Shown here: positions 8,119 to 17,785 of the stretch, one piece after another
Layout of the letters: each line of letters starts with the position of its first letter
How positions within the stretch are numbered: position 1 is the first letter of the stretch
Source of the DNA: Variovorax paradoxus
Lineage (GTDB): Bacteria; Pseudomonadota; Gammaproteobacteria; Burkholderiales; Burkholderiaceae_C
Assembly: GCF_022009635.1 (NCBI RefSeq)
Contig: NZ_CP091716.1
Location: 7,496,501-7,560,500 of the forward strand
Length of the DNA: 64,000 nucleotides
Direction: 5' to 3'
Notes under the pieces: generated by a model
The model's input: only the letters and a program-made list of their open reading frames with translations
Databases searched by the model: none
Told to the model about the DNA's origin: nothing
Translations under genes and position numbers: made by a program

Positions 8119-10631
8119 TCGCGACGATTGCGGGTCTTCTGCGGGCACTGTTCTGCTCGGCGCTGATGCTTGTCGTCTGCGGCGCCGCATCGGCAAAGGG
8201 CAATCCGGCGCCCCTGACGCAGTCGCCGGGGCTGGCCGTCGACGGGCACAGGATGCTGCAAGGGGACTACCTGATCGAAGACGGCGTTCCGCTGTCGTTG
8301 CCCGACGTCACGGCGCTTCCCGGGAGTGCCTGGAAGCGCAGGCCCTGGTCATCCGCCAGCTATGGCTTCGCAACGGCGCCGCACTGGTTCCGAAGCGATC
8401 CCTTCACCGCAAGCCCCGACGGATCGGGAACCTTGTTGATCGAGGTGGGCTACCCCTTGCTCGATCACCTCGACCTGTATGTCAGGGTCAACGCGGCGGC
8501 TTCCTGGACCCGATGGAGCCTCGGGGACAAGCAGGCCTTCGAGCAACGTCCCCACGACACACCGAGCTTTGTCGTGCCTGTGTCCGTGCAGCCCGGCGAC
8601 AGGGTCGAGATTCTCGCGAGGGTACAGACCGAAGGCGCGATGCGCTTTCCCCTGAGCGTGTGGCAACCGCGGCAATTCGAGAACGCGGAACGCCGGTCGC
8701 TGCTGGTCAACGGCATCTACGTCGGGCTGATGGGAGGAATCTTCTTCTATCACCTCATCATCTTCCTGATCCTTCGCGAGCGCATCTACCTCTACTACAT
8801 CGGCTGGATCCTGGTGACCTCGGGATTCATCCTGAGCTACAACGGCATCGCGTTCCAGTACCTCTGGCCGCAGGCGACGACATGGAACGACTGGTGCCGG
8901 ATCGTGTTTCTCTTTCTTGCGACCGGGCTCTTCACGTCCTTCACCATCCAGTTCGTGAGCAATGCCGCAACCGCGCCGCGGCGGTGGCACGCGGCGCCCG
9001 TGCTGCTGGCGATCGCCCTGGCGGTGGGAGCGAGCTGGCTGCCTTTTCCCCAGGCCGTGCGCGTGGCTCTGCTGGTCCAGTTCGTGGGCACCCTGGTCTG
9101 CTTCGGCCTGGCCATCGGCCCGGCCCGGGCCGGCCATACCTACGCCCGCGTTTTCCTCGTGACGTTCTCGGGCGTGCTGATCGGCGCCGCCCTGCACACG
9201 CTGGACATGTTGGGAGTCACGGCGTACTTCGAGACTTCGATCAATTTCGAGGTTGCGCCCCAGGTGGGGTCTGCTTTTTCGGTTCTTCTGTTTTCGCTGG
9301 CGTTGGCCCACAGGCTGCTTGAAGAACGCCGCCAACGCTCCATCGCGACGGCGCTTGCGCAGACCAACGCGACACTGGCGGACTCCATGCGCGTGCAGCA
9401 GGAGCGCTCCGAGTTCCTGCTGAAAATCAAGGACCGCTTGCGCACCGATGCCGAGCGCCGGGATCAGGACAAGTCCCGATTCCTGGCCGACGCCATCCAC
9501 GACCTGCGCCAGCCGCTGCAAGTGATCGGGAACGCACTCAACCCCATCGGCGGAGCCATTCGGGCGGGTCACACGGTCAACGCCCTGAACCTGGCCCAGA
9601 TGGCGACCCGCGCGGCCGGCAACATGCGCTCCCAACTGGCCGCCATCCTGGACCTCTCGCGGCTGGAGTCGGGCTTCGTGAAGGCGGAACTCTCCGACTT
9701 CGATCTGGTGACGCTGGTCAGGGACACGGTCGAGCAAACCAGAGCCATCGCCCAGGAAAGCGGCACCTGCGTCGAATTCGATCCGCCCCTGGGGAAGCCG
9801 GTGTTCGTGAGGAGCGACCGTCACTTCCTCCAGCGCATTCTTTTGAATCTCGTCAGCAACGGCATCAAGTACCGGTCCGCGGATGGTGGCCGCCGCAGCC
9901 ACGTGCGCCTTCTCCTGACGACGCACGGCCAACTCACGCACCTGGCCATTCAGGACAACGGCCTCGGAATACCCGAAGAAGTGCTGCAAAGCAACGTCAT
10001 CTTCAAGCCCTTCTTCCAATTGAACAATCGACACGCCGAAGCGGAGAAGGGCGTAGGCCTGGGCTTGTCGATCGTCTCGGCCCTGCTCGACCTGCTCGAC
10101 AACCACCAGCTTTCCATCCAGTCCGAGGTGGGCGTGGGAAGCACCTTCACGCTGGAGATTCCGGCATCCGTGATCGCACCGGTCTTCGAGGCCATTCCGC
10201 ACGACGACTTCATGGCCGGCGGCATCGAAGCAGCCCGCGGAAAGTACGTCGTGCTGCTCGAGGACGATGAACTGGTCAGGCAGTCGCTCGCCGCGGTCTT
10301 CAACGCGCACGGGGTCTTGTACGAAGCGTGGGGATCGATCGAAGAAATGCGGCAACAGCTGCCTTTCACCGAGCGGGCTCCCGACGTCCTGCTCAGCGAC
10401 TATCGCTTGCCGGACGGGAAAACCGCGCTCGATGCGATCGAACTGATGCGCTCGCACTGGAGCGACGTGCCCACGCTCATCCTGACCGGGGAGTCGCTGA
10501 ATTCGTATGCGCTCACGTCCTTGCGAGGCATCGCGATCTGCTACAAGCCCGTCGCTCCTCTCGACCTGCTACGGCGGATTGCCGCCAGTGCGATGCGCAT
10601 GGCCGCGCCGTCGAACTTCGGGGTGCTGTAG
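8115..10631 (+). CDS. 7TMR-DISM hybrid sensor histidine kinase with C-terminal receiver
   Basis: An 838-residue protein from a GTG at 8115 preceded by GGAGAGG; a longer frame from 7938 only overlaps the regulator gene. After a signal segment, residues about 30-180 form a periplasmic 7TMR-DISMED2-type beta domain (carbohydrate-binding-like), then seven membrane helices (from about LLVNGIYVGLMGGIFFYHLI) of the 7TMR-DISM class. The H-box DAIHDLRQPLQ carries His462; N-box LLNLVSNGIKY, G1 QDNGLGIPEE and G2 GVGLGLSIV follow. A receiver domain near the C-terminus has Asp762 in LLSDYRLPDG and Lys in CYKPVAPLD. It likely autophosphorylates on an extracellular cue and signals through the upstream LuxR-type regulator. 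The ligand is unknown. Confidence 0.92.
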   Translation: MIATIAGLLRALFCSALMLVVCGAASAKGNPAPLTQSPGLAVDGHRMLQGDYLIEDGVPLSLPDVTALPGSAWKRRPWSSASYGFATAPHWFRSDPFTASPDGSGTLLIEVGYPLLDHLDLYVRVNAAASWTRWSLGDKQAFEQRPHDTPSFVVPVSVQPGDRVEILARVQTEGAMRFPLSVWQPRQFENAERRSLLVNGIYVGLMGGIFFYHLIIFLILRERIYLYYIGWILVTSGFILSYNGIAFQYLWPQATTWNDWCRIVFLFLATGLFTSFTIQFVSNAATAPRRWHAAPVLLAIALAVGASWLPFPQAVRVALLVQFVGTLVCFGLAIGPARAGHTYARVFLVTFSGVLIGAALHTLDMLGVTAYFETSINFEVAPQVGSAFSVLLFSLALAHRLLEERRQRSIATALAQTNATLADSMRVQQERSEFLLKIKDRLRTDAERRDQDKSRFLADAIHDLRQPLQVIGNALNPIGGAIRAGHTVNALNLAQMATRAAGNMRSQLAAILDLSRLESGFVKAELSDFDLVTLVRDTVEQTRAIAQESGTCVEFDPPLGKPVFVRSDRHFLQRILLNLVSNGIKYRSADGGRRSHVRLLLTTHGQLTHLAIQDNGLGIPEEVLQSNVIFKPFFQLNNRHAEAEKGVGLGLSIVSALLDLLDNHQLSIQSEVGVGSTFTLEIPASVIAPVFEAIPHDDFMAGGIEAARGKYVVLLEDDELVRQSLAAVFNAHGVLYEAWGSIEEMRQQLPFTERAPDVLLSDYRLPDGKTALDAIELMRSHWSDVPTLILTGESLNSYALTSLRGIAICYKPVAPLDLLRRIAASAMRMAAPSNFGVL

Positions 10632-10671
10632 CACGGCAACCCCGTCGTGAATCTTCGTGGCAGCTCGTTGT

Positions 10672-11793
10672 TCAACGCTGTTGAAGATCGGGACTTTGGT
10701 CTCGCACGTCGCGGATCGCTTCACCAGACGGCCGAGCCGCCATCTCGCTCGAAAGGACGGCCATCAGGTCGCCCGCGGGCAGTTCCCGCGCCAGCGGAGC
10801 GCCCTGCCCTGCCCAATGGGCAGCGAACTCATCGTTGCCGAGCTTGGCCGCCGCCGCATTCAACTGCTTGGCTGCGTCGTAGGCGACGGGGTACGCGGCC
10901 GGCAAGGGGGCACCAGCCGCTTCGCCATGCAAGATCATCTGATTGACGACGCCGCGGGCAGGACGACCCGACAGGACACTGGTCATCCGGGTGAAGGCCG
11001 ATCTTTCGCTCTTGAGATTCGTCCGGTAGCCCGCGTTGGCCGCCGATTCCGGGCACAGGACGAACGCGGTACCGAGCTGCGCGGCGCTGGCCCCCAGATC
11101 CAGCGCGGCCTTGATGCCCCGCCCGTCCATGATGCCGCCCGCGGCAATCACGGGCAGGCGCGTCTGTCGGACAAGCAGGCGCACCAGGACGGCCATGCTC
11201 AGGCCTTCATCGTGGCCGGCCGGCTCGAAAATGCCTCGGTGCCCGCCCGCCTCCGTGCCTTGCGCCACGATCGCATCGACGCCAGCCTGCTCGATGAGCG
11301 CTGCCTCCGCCAAGCTGGTGGCGGTGGCCAAGGTGCGGATGCCGGCCTGCCGAAGCGCCTGCACCCGAGCGGCGGTCGGCACCCCGAAATGAAAGCTGAG
11401 GACCGAGGGGCGTTCCTGCAGCAGAAGTTCGAAAGCCTCCTCGTCATCGAGGAAAGACTTGTAGATCTCCGAGAGCGACGAGGGCACCGCCGTGCCCGCC
11501 TGGGCAAACAATGCACCGAGGTGCCGGAGCCACGCTTGTTCGCGCCCGGGGTCGCGACGTGCAGCGGCATGGCAAAACACATTGACGTTGAATGGACGGG
11601 CGGTCAGCGCTCGCGTTTCACGGATCGACTGGCGTGCCTGCTCGACCGTGCTCGCGCCGATCCCCAGCGATCCAAGGCCGCCGGCATTCGACACGGCCGC
11701 GGCAAGGCGCGGCGTGGAAACACCCGCCATGGGCGCCTGGATGATGGGGAGTTCGATTCCGATGCGAGCCAGAAAACTTGAAGACGAAGTCAT
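10672..11793 (-). CDS. Nitronate monooxygenase (NPD family, FMN)
   Basis: A 373-residue TIM-barrel flavoprotein with AAGGA about 7 bases before the ATG. The N-terminus [20 protein letters not shown] and [10 protein letters not shown] are hallmarks of class I nitronate monooxygenases, which oxidise propionate 3-nitronate or alkyl nitronates using FMN and O2. The catalytic base His185 sits in [12 protein letters not shown], and the phosphate-binding loop [20 protein letters not shown] follows. It ends 40 bases from the hybrid-kinase gene, which is convergent. It is divergent from a LysR gene across 91 bases holding two TTCT...AGAA sites, so LysR control is likely. A role in detoxifying nitro compounds is a family-based inference. 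Confidence 0.92.
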   Translation of the reverse strand: MTSSSSFLARIGIELPIIQAPMAGVSTPRLAAAVSNAGGLGSLGIGASTVEQARQSIRETRALTARPFNVNVFCHAAARRDPGREQAWLRHLGALFAQAGTAVPSSLSEIYKSFLDDEEAFELLLQERPSVLSFHFGVPTAARVQALRQAGIRTLATATSLAEAALIEQAGVDAIVAQGTEAGGHRGIFEPAGHDEGLSMAVLVRLLVRQTRLPVIAAGGIMDGRGIKAALDLGASAAQLGTAFVLCPESAANAGYRTNLKSERSAFTRMTSVLSGRPARGVVNQMILHGEAAGAPLPAAYPVAYDAAKQLNAAAAKLGNDEFAAHWAGQGAPLARELPAGDLMAVLSSEMAARPSGEAIRDVRDQSPDLQQR

Positions 11794-11830
11794 GGAGCGT
11801 CCTTCTGCCTGTAAGGCCGTGTTGCGTTAA

Positions 11831-11879
11831 ATATTCTCAATCACAGAATATAATCATACAAACATTTCTGTTTTGAGAA
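11831..11879. promoter_or_regulatory. LysR-type binding sites between NMO and lysR
   Basis: ATATTCT-N7-AGAATAT (11831-11851) is a perfect 7-bp inverted repeat containing T-N11-A, the LysR-type recognition pattern. A weaker TTCT-N6-AGAA lies at 11866-11879, with centres 31-32 bases apart (three helical turns). This looks like the recognition and activation half-sites of the LysR protein encoded at 11885. Confidence 0.55.
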
Positions 11880-11884
11880 TTATC

Positions 11885-12760
11885 ATGGACTCCGAATCCC
11901 TCAGGATCTTCAGCGCGGTGGCTCGCGAGCTCAGCATCACCCATGCGGCGACCCGGCTGGGCCGGGCCCCGTCCAATGTCACCACCCGCATCCAGCAGCT
12001 GGAAGCCGACTTCGGCTGCGAACTGTTCGTGCGAACCGGCAAGCGCATGGCGCTGTCCGCCGCGGGCGAGCGCCTGCTCGACTACGCGCAGCGGATGCTC
12101 GCGCTCGAAGAGGAGGCAAGGCATGTGGTCGGCGGCGGCCTCAGCGGTGGGGCGCTGCGTATCGGGAGCATGGAGAGCACGGCCGCCACCCGCTTGCCAT
12201 CGCTGCTGGCCGGGTATCACGCGAAGTACCCGACGACGCGCCTGGAACTCACGACGGGCCCTTCGAGGCCACTGCTCGAACAGGTCCGCACCGGCCGGCT
12301 GGACTGCGCATTCATCGCCTTGCCGCCGTCCTTCAGCGGCGCGGAGTCCCTGGTCGACCTCGGACTGGTGGCAACGACCGTGTGGCGGGAAGACCTGAAG
12401 CTGTTGCTCCCCGCCAGCGAATCCAAGGCGCGCCGAGCGGCGGATGTCCGAACGCGTTCGCTGGCCGCGTTCCCGCTCGGGTGCACCTACCGCAACTTCG
12501 CGGAAGACCTGCTTGGAACGGCGGGATCGAGCGAATGGACGGTCCAGGAGATGGCGTCCTATCACGCGATGGTCGCGTGCGTGGCCGCAGGCGCCTGCGT
12601 CACGCTGCTGCCCGCCAGCGTGCTGGCGATCGCAGATGCTCCTGCTGCGTTGAGAACGCTGAACGCCGGGCACGCGGACACCTTGCTGGTCTCGCGCAGG
12701 AACTACGACGTGCCCGCATTCCAGCAACTCGTCGCTCAATTGGCCGGGGGCAAGCCATGA
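11885..12760 (+). CDS. LysR-family transcriptional regulator
   Basis: A 291-residue regulator from the ATG at 11885; a TTG four codons earlier is in frame but unlikely. The N-terminal winged HTH reads MDSESLRIFSAVARELSIT, then HAATRLGRAPSNVTTRIQQL and GCELFVRTGKRMALSAAGERL. A LysR substrate-binding domain fills residues about 90-285. The pattern SNVTTRIQQLE resembles LysR proteins that control adjacent YbfB-like MFS genes. Its stop overlaps the next gene start (ATGA at 12757), so the two are co-translated. It is divergent from the nitronate monooxygenase gene, which it likely regulates. The inducer is unknown. Confidence 0.92.
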   Translation: MDSESLRIFSAVARELSITHAATRLGRAPSNVTTRIQQLEADFGCELFVRTGKRMALSAAGERLLDYAQRMLALEEEARHVVGGGLSGGALRIGSMESTAATRLPSLLAGYHAKYPTTRLELTTGPSRPLLEQVRTGRLDCAFIALPPSFSGAESLVDLGLVATTVWREDLKLLLPASESKARRAADVRTRSLAAFPLGCTYRNFAEDLLGTAGSSEWTVQEMASYHAMVACVAAGACVTLLPASVLAIADAPAALRTLNAGHADTLLVSRRNYDVPAFQQLVAQLAGGKP

Positions 12761-13923
12761 CCGCATCGGCCATCCACGCACATGCAGACGCCGCCTCCGG
12801 CCTGCGCCGTGCGGCGCTCGAAGCCGCGCTCATTCTTGCGGTGGGCATGGGGTTTGGCCGCTTCGCCTTCACCGCGGTGTATCCGCACATGGTCGCCGAG
12901 GGCATCCTGAGCCTGCGAGGCGGCAGCTACGCCGCTTCCGCCAACTACGCGGGCTATCTGCTCGGGGCCGTCCTCTGTGTGAAAGCTCGCGCAGGGAGCG
13001 CGCATCGGATCTGCCTGTGGTCGGTGATCGGAACCGCCGCCTGCCTGATGATCCTGGCCGTCCTCACGCAAACCTGGGCGATCGTTGCCGTGCGCGGCCT
13101 GGCGGGGATGTTCAGTTCCCTGTCCATGGTCGCAAGCTCACTGTGGCTGCTGGAGCATCGCGGTCATCACCGCGGCGCTCCGTTGCTGTTCGCCGGCGTG
13201 GGTGTCGGCATCGCGCTCTCGGCCGAAGTCTTGGTGCTGGCCGCCCATGCCGGAATGCTCAGCGGTGGCATGTGGCTCACGCTGGGTGTCATCACCCTGG
13301 CCATTGGCCTGCTCGCGGCCCCGGGCCTGGTCGCCAGCGGTTCGCAGACGCTGCAGGCGGCCGGTGCTGCGGCGGCCTCGCCCTCGATCCAGGCCTCGGT
13401 CGCAGCCCGGCCCCTGGTCGCGGTCTATGGCCTGGCCGGGCTGGGCTACATCGTCACGGCGACCTACCTCCCGCTGCTGGTCAAGTCCGCGCTGCCGCAC
13501 CTGGATGCCGCTCACGTCTGGGCGGTGTTCGGATTGGGTGCCGCGCCCTCCTGCTTCTTCTGGCACCGGGTTCACGGCAGGATCGGCACCCAGGCCGCTC
13601 TGCAGGCGAATCTGCTGATCCAGGCCGTGGGCGTCGCCCTGCCCGTCCTGAGCCAGTCGCCGGCCGCCTACCTGTCGAGCGCGCTGCTTGTGGGGGGCAC
13701 TTTCATGGGGACGGTCACCATCGCCATGCCGGCGGCGCAGCGCGCCGCGCGCGCTTCCGGCAAGAACCTGATGGCGACAATGACCCTGGTCTATGGCGTC
13801 GGCCAGATCATCGGCCCGGTGGTGGCCGATGCACTGCATGCGCGCAGCCAGTCGTTTTCGAGTTCGCTGGCCGTGGCCGCGGGCGCGCTGGTCGTGGCGG
13901 CCGCAGTCGCGCTCGCCCTATAG
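12757..13923 (+). CDS. YbfB/YjiJ-family MFS transporter
   Basis: A 388-residue, 12-helix membrane protein starting at the ATG that overlaps the lysR stop. The first helix carries ILAVGMGFGRFAFTAVYPHM, the signature of the YbfB/YjiJ group (GxGxGRFxYxPxLP in many members), followed by SANYAGYLLGA. A long open frame extends upstream through lysR in another phase and is not used. Gene order NMO (divergent), lysR, MFS suggests one small regulon for handling a nitro compound or related toxin, with this protein as importer or exporter. The substrate of the family is poorly known. Confidence 0.88.
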   Translation: MTASAIHAHADAASGLRRAALEAALILAVGMGFGRFAFTAVYPHMVAEGILSLRGGSYAASANYAGYLLGAVLCVKARAGSAHRICLWSVIGTAACLMILAVLTQTWAIVAVRGLAGMFSSLSMVASSLWLLEHRGHHRGAPLLFAGVGVGIALSAEVLVLAAHAGMLSGGMWLTLGVITLAIGLLAAPGLVASGSQTLQAAGAAAASPSIQASVAARPLVAVYGLAGLGYIVTATYLPLLVKSALPHLDAAHVWAVFGLGAAPSCFFWHRVHGRIGTQAALQANLLIQAVGVALPVLSQSPAAYLSSALLVGGTFMGTVTIAMPAAQRAARASGKNLMATMTLVYGVGQIIGPVVADALHARSQSFSSSLAVAAGALVVAAAVALAL

Positions 13924-13946
13924 GCACAGGGGCAACGACCTGGTCG

Positions 13947-15701
13947 TCAGAACCCCCATGTCATGCCAACGGCGGCACCGACCGTTGCCGGGCCCGCCGT
14001 CGTCGCGGACAGCCGCGCATTGATGAGCAACTGGCTGCTGACGTAGTGATTCACACCGGCAGCAATCGCGCTCTCGCCACCGTAAGTGCCGATGGCTGCG
14101 CTGACACTGGTGGCACCCGGCGCGCGCGCATTGGGCACCAGCGCCGACGCGGCCATGGCCATGGCCCCCACGCCGGCCATCTGCTTTCTCGTCTGCGCAT
14201 CGAGCGCGTTCACGCGGGCATCGGTGTAGGCCCGGTCTTCGCGCGAATTTCTGTCCACCATGGATCGGACCTGCCCGAGATTGGTGGCGTCCGTCGAGGC
14301 CGTACCCGGCGCAACATTCGCGAGTTGCCGCTCCGCGCCGGCCTTGCCGAAGGAAATGGTGTCGTCCCGGTTGGCCACCGAGCCCGAGCCGATGGCGACG
14401 GCGTTGCGGCCCGTGGCGGAAGCCGGCGGGAGGTTGTCCGGGTTCGTCGAGGCGAGTGCGCTGCCGATGGCATTGAGAGCGCCGCCGGCGCTGTTGTAGC
14501 TCACGCCGTTGAGGACGTAGCCAGGAGCCGAGACAAGGCCCGTCTTCGGGTCGTAGGCCGCGCCACCACCGAGGTTCGCGGCCGTCGACGTGCCCAGCAC
14601 GTTCATGTTGTCGCCAAGCGCGCTCAGGGTCGTGTTCGTTGCATTGAGCTGGCTCCCGTTGACGGCATCGGTGCTGGTGCCCGACAGACGTCCCGCGGCA
14701 ACGTTCGTGATGGTCCGCTCGCTGCCTGCCGTGCCGACGCTGACCGTGCTGGTCGGTGCGGTGCCGGCGAAGGTGTACGACCGGCCGTTGAGCATGACGC
14801 CCCGTGTGCCGACCGCCGTTGCGGTGGTCGAGCCTGCGCCCAAGGCGACGTCGTTGGCGTTGACGGCGCGGGCCCGGTTGCCGAGCGCGGCCGATGAAGC
14901 GCCGATGGCATTTGCGTTCGACCCGACCGCCACCGCGCCCGCGGCGGTTGCTTGCGCTGCTGCCCCGAAACCCACGGTGTCGTCGGCACCGGCGATTGCG
15001 CCCTTGCCGCCTGCGATGGCGTTGTTGCCCGAACCGATGGCGCCAGGGCCGATGGACACGGTGTCCCTGCCCGTCGCGATGGACGCCGCCGCGCTGCTGT
15101 TGGCCTGGAAATACCTCGTCTTGCCATCGGTGTAGCTGTTGGCCTGGTTCAACGTCGCTGCATCCCGCCGGTCCGTGTACGCATTCGCGTCGCTCAACGT
15201 GGAGGCAAGGCCGGTGTTGAACTGATCGACGTTGACGGCATCGGTCCCAACCGAGCCTGCAGCCACGCTCGTGATCTGCCGGCCGCCGACCGCCACGGCG
15301 TTGTCGCGGGTGGTCTGGGTGCCCGCGCCGAGAGCGACGGCATTGACATGGGTAGCGCTGGCATTCGCGCCCAGCGCAGTCGCCTGATCGCCCGGGGTCA
15401 TTGCGCCGCTGCCGATCGCCGTCGAGCCCGTGCCGACGGGAAGCGGACGATTCACGACAACGCCGTTCTCGATGCAGACGATGTTGGTGCAACCACCGAC
15501 CGCCACTGCGCCCTGAGAGCCGGCGTTTGCGTTCCCGCCCACCGCCACGGCCTGCTCGCCGGCATTGGCCGTCGTGCCAATGGCCGTTCCATTGATCTGG
15601 GCCGATGCGCCAACGCCATAGGTCGTGGTGATCTGCGCGCCCGCGAAACTGCACGCCATGCTCGTGGCAGCGGCGGCGATATAGGACAACTTGAACTTCA
15701 T
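13947..15701 (-). CDS. YadA-like trimeric autotransporter adhesin
   Basis: A 584-residue outer-membrane adhesin. Residues 1-22 are a signal peptide (cut after SFAGA). The head consists of YadA-type repeats of about 14 residues built on AVAVGxxAxA (for example ANAGEQAVAVGGNANAGSQG). Three neck-like motifs follow: SVAAGSVGTDAVNVDQF, NVAAGRLSGTSTDAVNGSQL and NVAPGTASTDATNLGQV. A Cys pair (GGCTNIVCIENG) lies in the first head block, which is unusual for YadA repeats. The last about 70 residues form the membrane anchor, ending VGMTWGF with the C-terminal Phe needed for BAM recognition. No passenger enzyme is fused. It stands alone, convergent with the MFS gene, so control is probably local. Confidence 0.93.
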   Translation of the reverse strand: MKFKLSYIAAAATSMACSFAGAQITTTYGVGASAQINGTAIGTTANAGEQAVAVGGNANAGSQGAVAVGGCTNIVCIENGVVVNRPLPVGTGSTAIGSGAMTPGDQATALGANASATHVNAVALGAGTQTTRDNAVAVGGRQITSVAAGSVGTDAVNVDQFNTGLASTLSDANAYTDRRDAATLNQANSYTDGKTRYFQANSSAAASIATGRDTVSIGPGAIGSGNNAIAGGKGAIAGADDTVGFGAAAQATAAGAVAVGSNANAIGASSAALGNRARAVNANDVALGAGSTTATAVGTRGVMLNGRSYTFAGTAPTSTVSVGTAGSERTITNVAAGRLSGTSTDAVNGSQLNATNTTLSALGDNMNVLGTSTAANLGGGAAYDPKTGLVSAPGYVLNGVSYNSAGGALNAIGSALASTNPDNLPPASATGRNAVAIGSGSVANRDDTISFGKAGAERQLANVAPGTASTDATNLGQVRSMVDRNSREDRAYTDARVNALDAQTRKQMAGVGAMAMAASALVPNARAPGATSVSAAIGTYGGESAIAAGVNHYVSSQLLINARLSATTAGPATVGAAVGMTWGF

Positions 15702-16241
15702 TTTTTTATTTCCCTGAGCTATCTGATTGATGTGTGACTTGAAACTGATCGTCTAGATATCGAAAACTCGAATGTTCCTTTCCTGATCCGTGAATCGCAT
15801 GCCTGCTGGAAATACGAATCTCGAAAAAATCGCGCAATGAAGATCGAAAAGACCAACGCCTGATTCGCAGTCTTCTGCGCATGCAATGATTTGAATTGAG
15901 CGACATTGGCGCTCTCATGAGCCACGCCACGCAAGCTCATGACCTTTTGGGTTGCGTAATGTATCGACCCGCTTTGGGGTCCAACAATGCCGGTCAGGTC
16001 TGATTAATGCCTGTTAATTGCCAGATTGATGCGCGTTGAGACTCTCGAGATGAGAGTTTTTCTATCTCGCACAGGAGTGCTTCTTCTTCGGTGAAGCATC
16101 TCCAAGGAGTGTCCGGGTCCGCTCTCCCCCCCGATGATTGATTGCACTCAAGTGCAATAAATATCGATGTGCCGCTATGAAAACGTTTTCTTCGATTGCA
16201 TCGAAAAATTCACGCTTCAGATGGACACCCGTGTCTCGAAG
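15702..16241. other. 540-base AT-richer intergenic region upstream of the adhesin
   Basis: No supported gene. The composition is clearly more AT-rich than the neighbours, as often seen for H-NS-bound adhesin promoters. It carries the adhesin promoter (an AGGGA SD lies before 15701), a terminator-like hairpin at 16041-16061, and a longer imperfect stem-loop at 16074-16103 (GGAG-TGCTTC pairing with GAAGCA-T-CTCC). The last one could serve as the end of the MocR gene, although no U-run follows it. Confidence 0.5.
16041..16061 (+). terminator. Hairpin with U-run, terminator-like
   Basis: ACTCTC-GAGAT-GAGAGT followed by five T residues forms a 6-bp stem with U tract in the plus direction. No annotated plus-strand gene ends just before it, so it may close an unrecognised small RNA or be fortuitous. 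Confidence 0.3.
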
Positions 16242-17729
16242 TCAGCCTCCCGCGGCTTCCCTGGAAACCTGCGCGATGACCCTGCCCATGCGCCGGACGA
16301 GCTCGTCCGCATGCTCAGGCGGCATTCCGGCGTAGCCGAGCACGAAACCGTTGCCGTCCCCCTTCGCCACGCCCGGAAGACAGAACAGGCTCAAGGGCCG
16401 CAGACCCAGGCCCTGCGCCCGCGCTGCGCGGCTGACCGCCGTGTCGGGCACCGGGGTGTGCAGCCGCACCGACAGATGCATGCCGCCCGCCCCGCCGGAG
16501 ACGGTCACGACGCCACGAAGATGCCGCTGCAGGGCCTCCTGCAATGCCTCGCGGCGGCGGCCATAGAGTTGCCGCATGCGGCGCAGGTGCAGCGTGAACT
16601 GCCCGCTCTCGATGAAATCCGCCAGCGCGACCTGCTCCGCGAGCCGGCCGCGCATGCCGGCGGCGCTGATCGCGCCAAGCAATGCCGGTGCCACCGCGGC
16701 AGGCACGACCATGAAGCCCAGGCGCAGCGCCGGAAACAGCGTCTTGCTGAAAGTGCCGACGTAGACCACCGGCGCGTGCGCGTCCAGCCCTTGCACCGCG
16801 GACAGCGGAAGGCCTTCGCTGCGGAATTCGCTGTCGTAGTCGTCCTCGATCAGCCAGGCGCCGGCCTCGCGTGCCTGTCGAATCAGCGCCAGCCGCCGTT
16901 CGAGGCTCATCATGGCGCCCAGCGGATACTGATGCGAAGGCGTGATGTAGATCAGCCGCGGAGGGGTGGCGCGCCAGTCCTCGGCACTTGGCGCCAGGCC
17001 TTCGTCATCGACGCCGATAGGGACCAGCCGGAGGTCGGCCGCCTGGAATGCGGCGCGAGCGCCCGGGTAGCCCGGGTTCTCGATCCACGCTGTATCGCCC
17101 ACATCGGCCAAGGTGCGGGCACACAGTTCCAAGCCCCCCTGCGAGCCGTCGGAGATGAAGACCTGCTCCGCGGTGCACCGCACGCCACGCGACACACGCA
17201 GATACTGCGCGATCGCTTGCCGCAAGGGCAGATGGCCTTGCACCGGCGCATAGCCCAGTTGTCGCGCGCCGGCGTGGCGCCAGGCCCGTTCCATGCAGCG
17301 CCGCCAGGCGGCCAACGGAAACGCGTCGAGCGCGGGCATGCCCGGCCACAGGGGGAGCGAACGGTTGGCGTCGTCCTGCTCCGTCTGCAGGGCCAACGCC
17401 CGGCGTGACAGCGTGGGAGTGCAGGCACGCGCGGCGTCGAGCGCGATGGCGCCCCTGCCGCGCTCCAGATCGAGTTGAGCCACCACGGTGCCGTGGCGCG
17501 AGCTCCTCAGAAATCCTTCCGTGCCCAGATGCTCGTAGGCGTAGAGCACCGAGTTGCGGGCCATGCCGAGTTCCTCGGCCAGGGCCCGCGTGGACGGAAG
17601 CCGCGTTCCCTCGGCGATTTGCCCGCCGAGGATCGCCCACCGGAGGCCGGCATACAGCCGGTGCTGCCGGGTTGCGGGGCCGTTCGGATCTTCGCGCGCG
17701 TGGGCGGCGAGCAGGGCGCTGTAATCCAT
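16242..17729 (-). CDS. MocR/PdxR-type regulator (GntR HTH + aminotransferase-like domain)
   Basis: About 495 residues from the ATG at 17729, which has GGAG five bases upstream; upstream ATGs at 17744 and 17768 are in frame but less well placed. Residues about 15-85 are a GntR winged helix (EGTRLPSTRALAEELGMARN, then SVLYAYEHLGTEGFL). The rest is a fold-type I aminotransferase domain; the PLP Lys lies in VGTFSKTLFPALRLG and ENPGYPGARAAF is the substrate-loop motif. MocR proteins use PLP as effector, as in PdxR and GabR. It is divergent from an EamA-family exporter gene, a common pairing in which MocR controls the exporter. Promoter overlap in 17730-17785 supports this. Confidence 0.92.
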   Translation of the reverse strand: MDYSALLAAHAREDPNGPATRQHRLYAGLRWAILGGQIAEGTRLPSTRALAEELGMARNSVLYAYEHLGTEGFLRSSRHGTVVAQLDLERGRGAIALDAARACTPTLSRRALALQTEQDDANRSLPLWPGMPALDAFPLAAWRRCMERAWRHAGARQLGYAPVQGHLPLRQAIAQYLRVSRGVRCTAEQVFISDGSQGGLELCARTLADVGDTAWIENPGYPGARAAFQAADLRLVPIGVDDEGLAPSAEDWRATPPRLIYITPSHQYPLGAMMSLERRLALIRQAREAGAWLIEDDYDSEFRSEGLPLSAVQGLDAHAPVVYVGTFSKTLFPALRLGFMVVPAAVAPALLGAISAAGMRGRLAEQVALADFIESGQFTLHLRRMRQLYGRRREALQEALQRHLRGVVTVSGGAGGMHLSVRLHTPVPDTAVSRAARAQGLGLRPLSLFCLPGVAKGDGNGFVLGYAGMPPEHADELVRRMGRVIAQVSREAAGG

Positions 17730-17785
17730 GGTGGCTCCATCCATCCTGGCTTTGGTGGGTCTATGCATGATGCCACGGGGTGCTT

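Noticed and set aside
13947..15701. Repetitive DNA read as a possible CRISPR or satellite array
   Set aside because: The periodicity follows YadA head repeats in one reading frame; there are no constant repeats with unique spacers.
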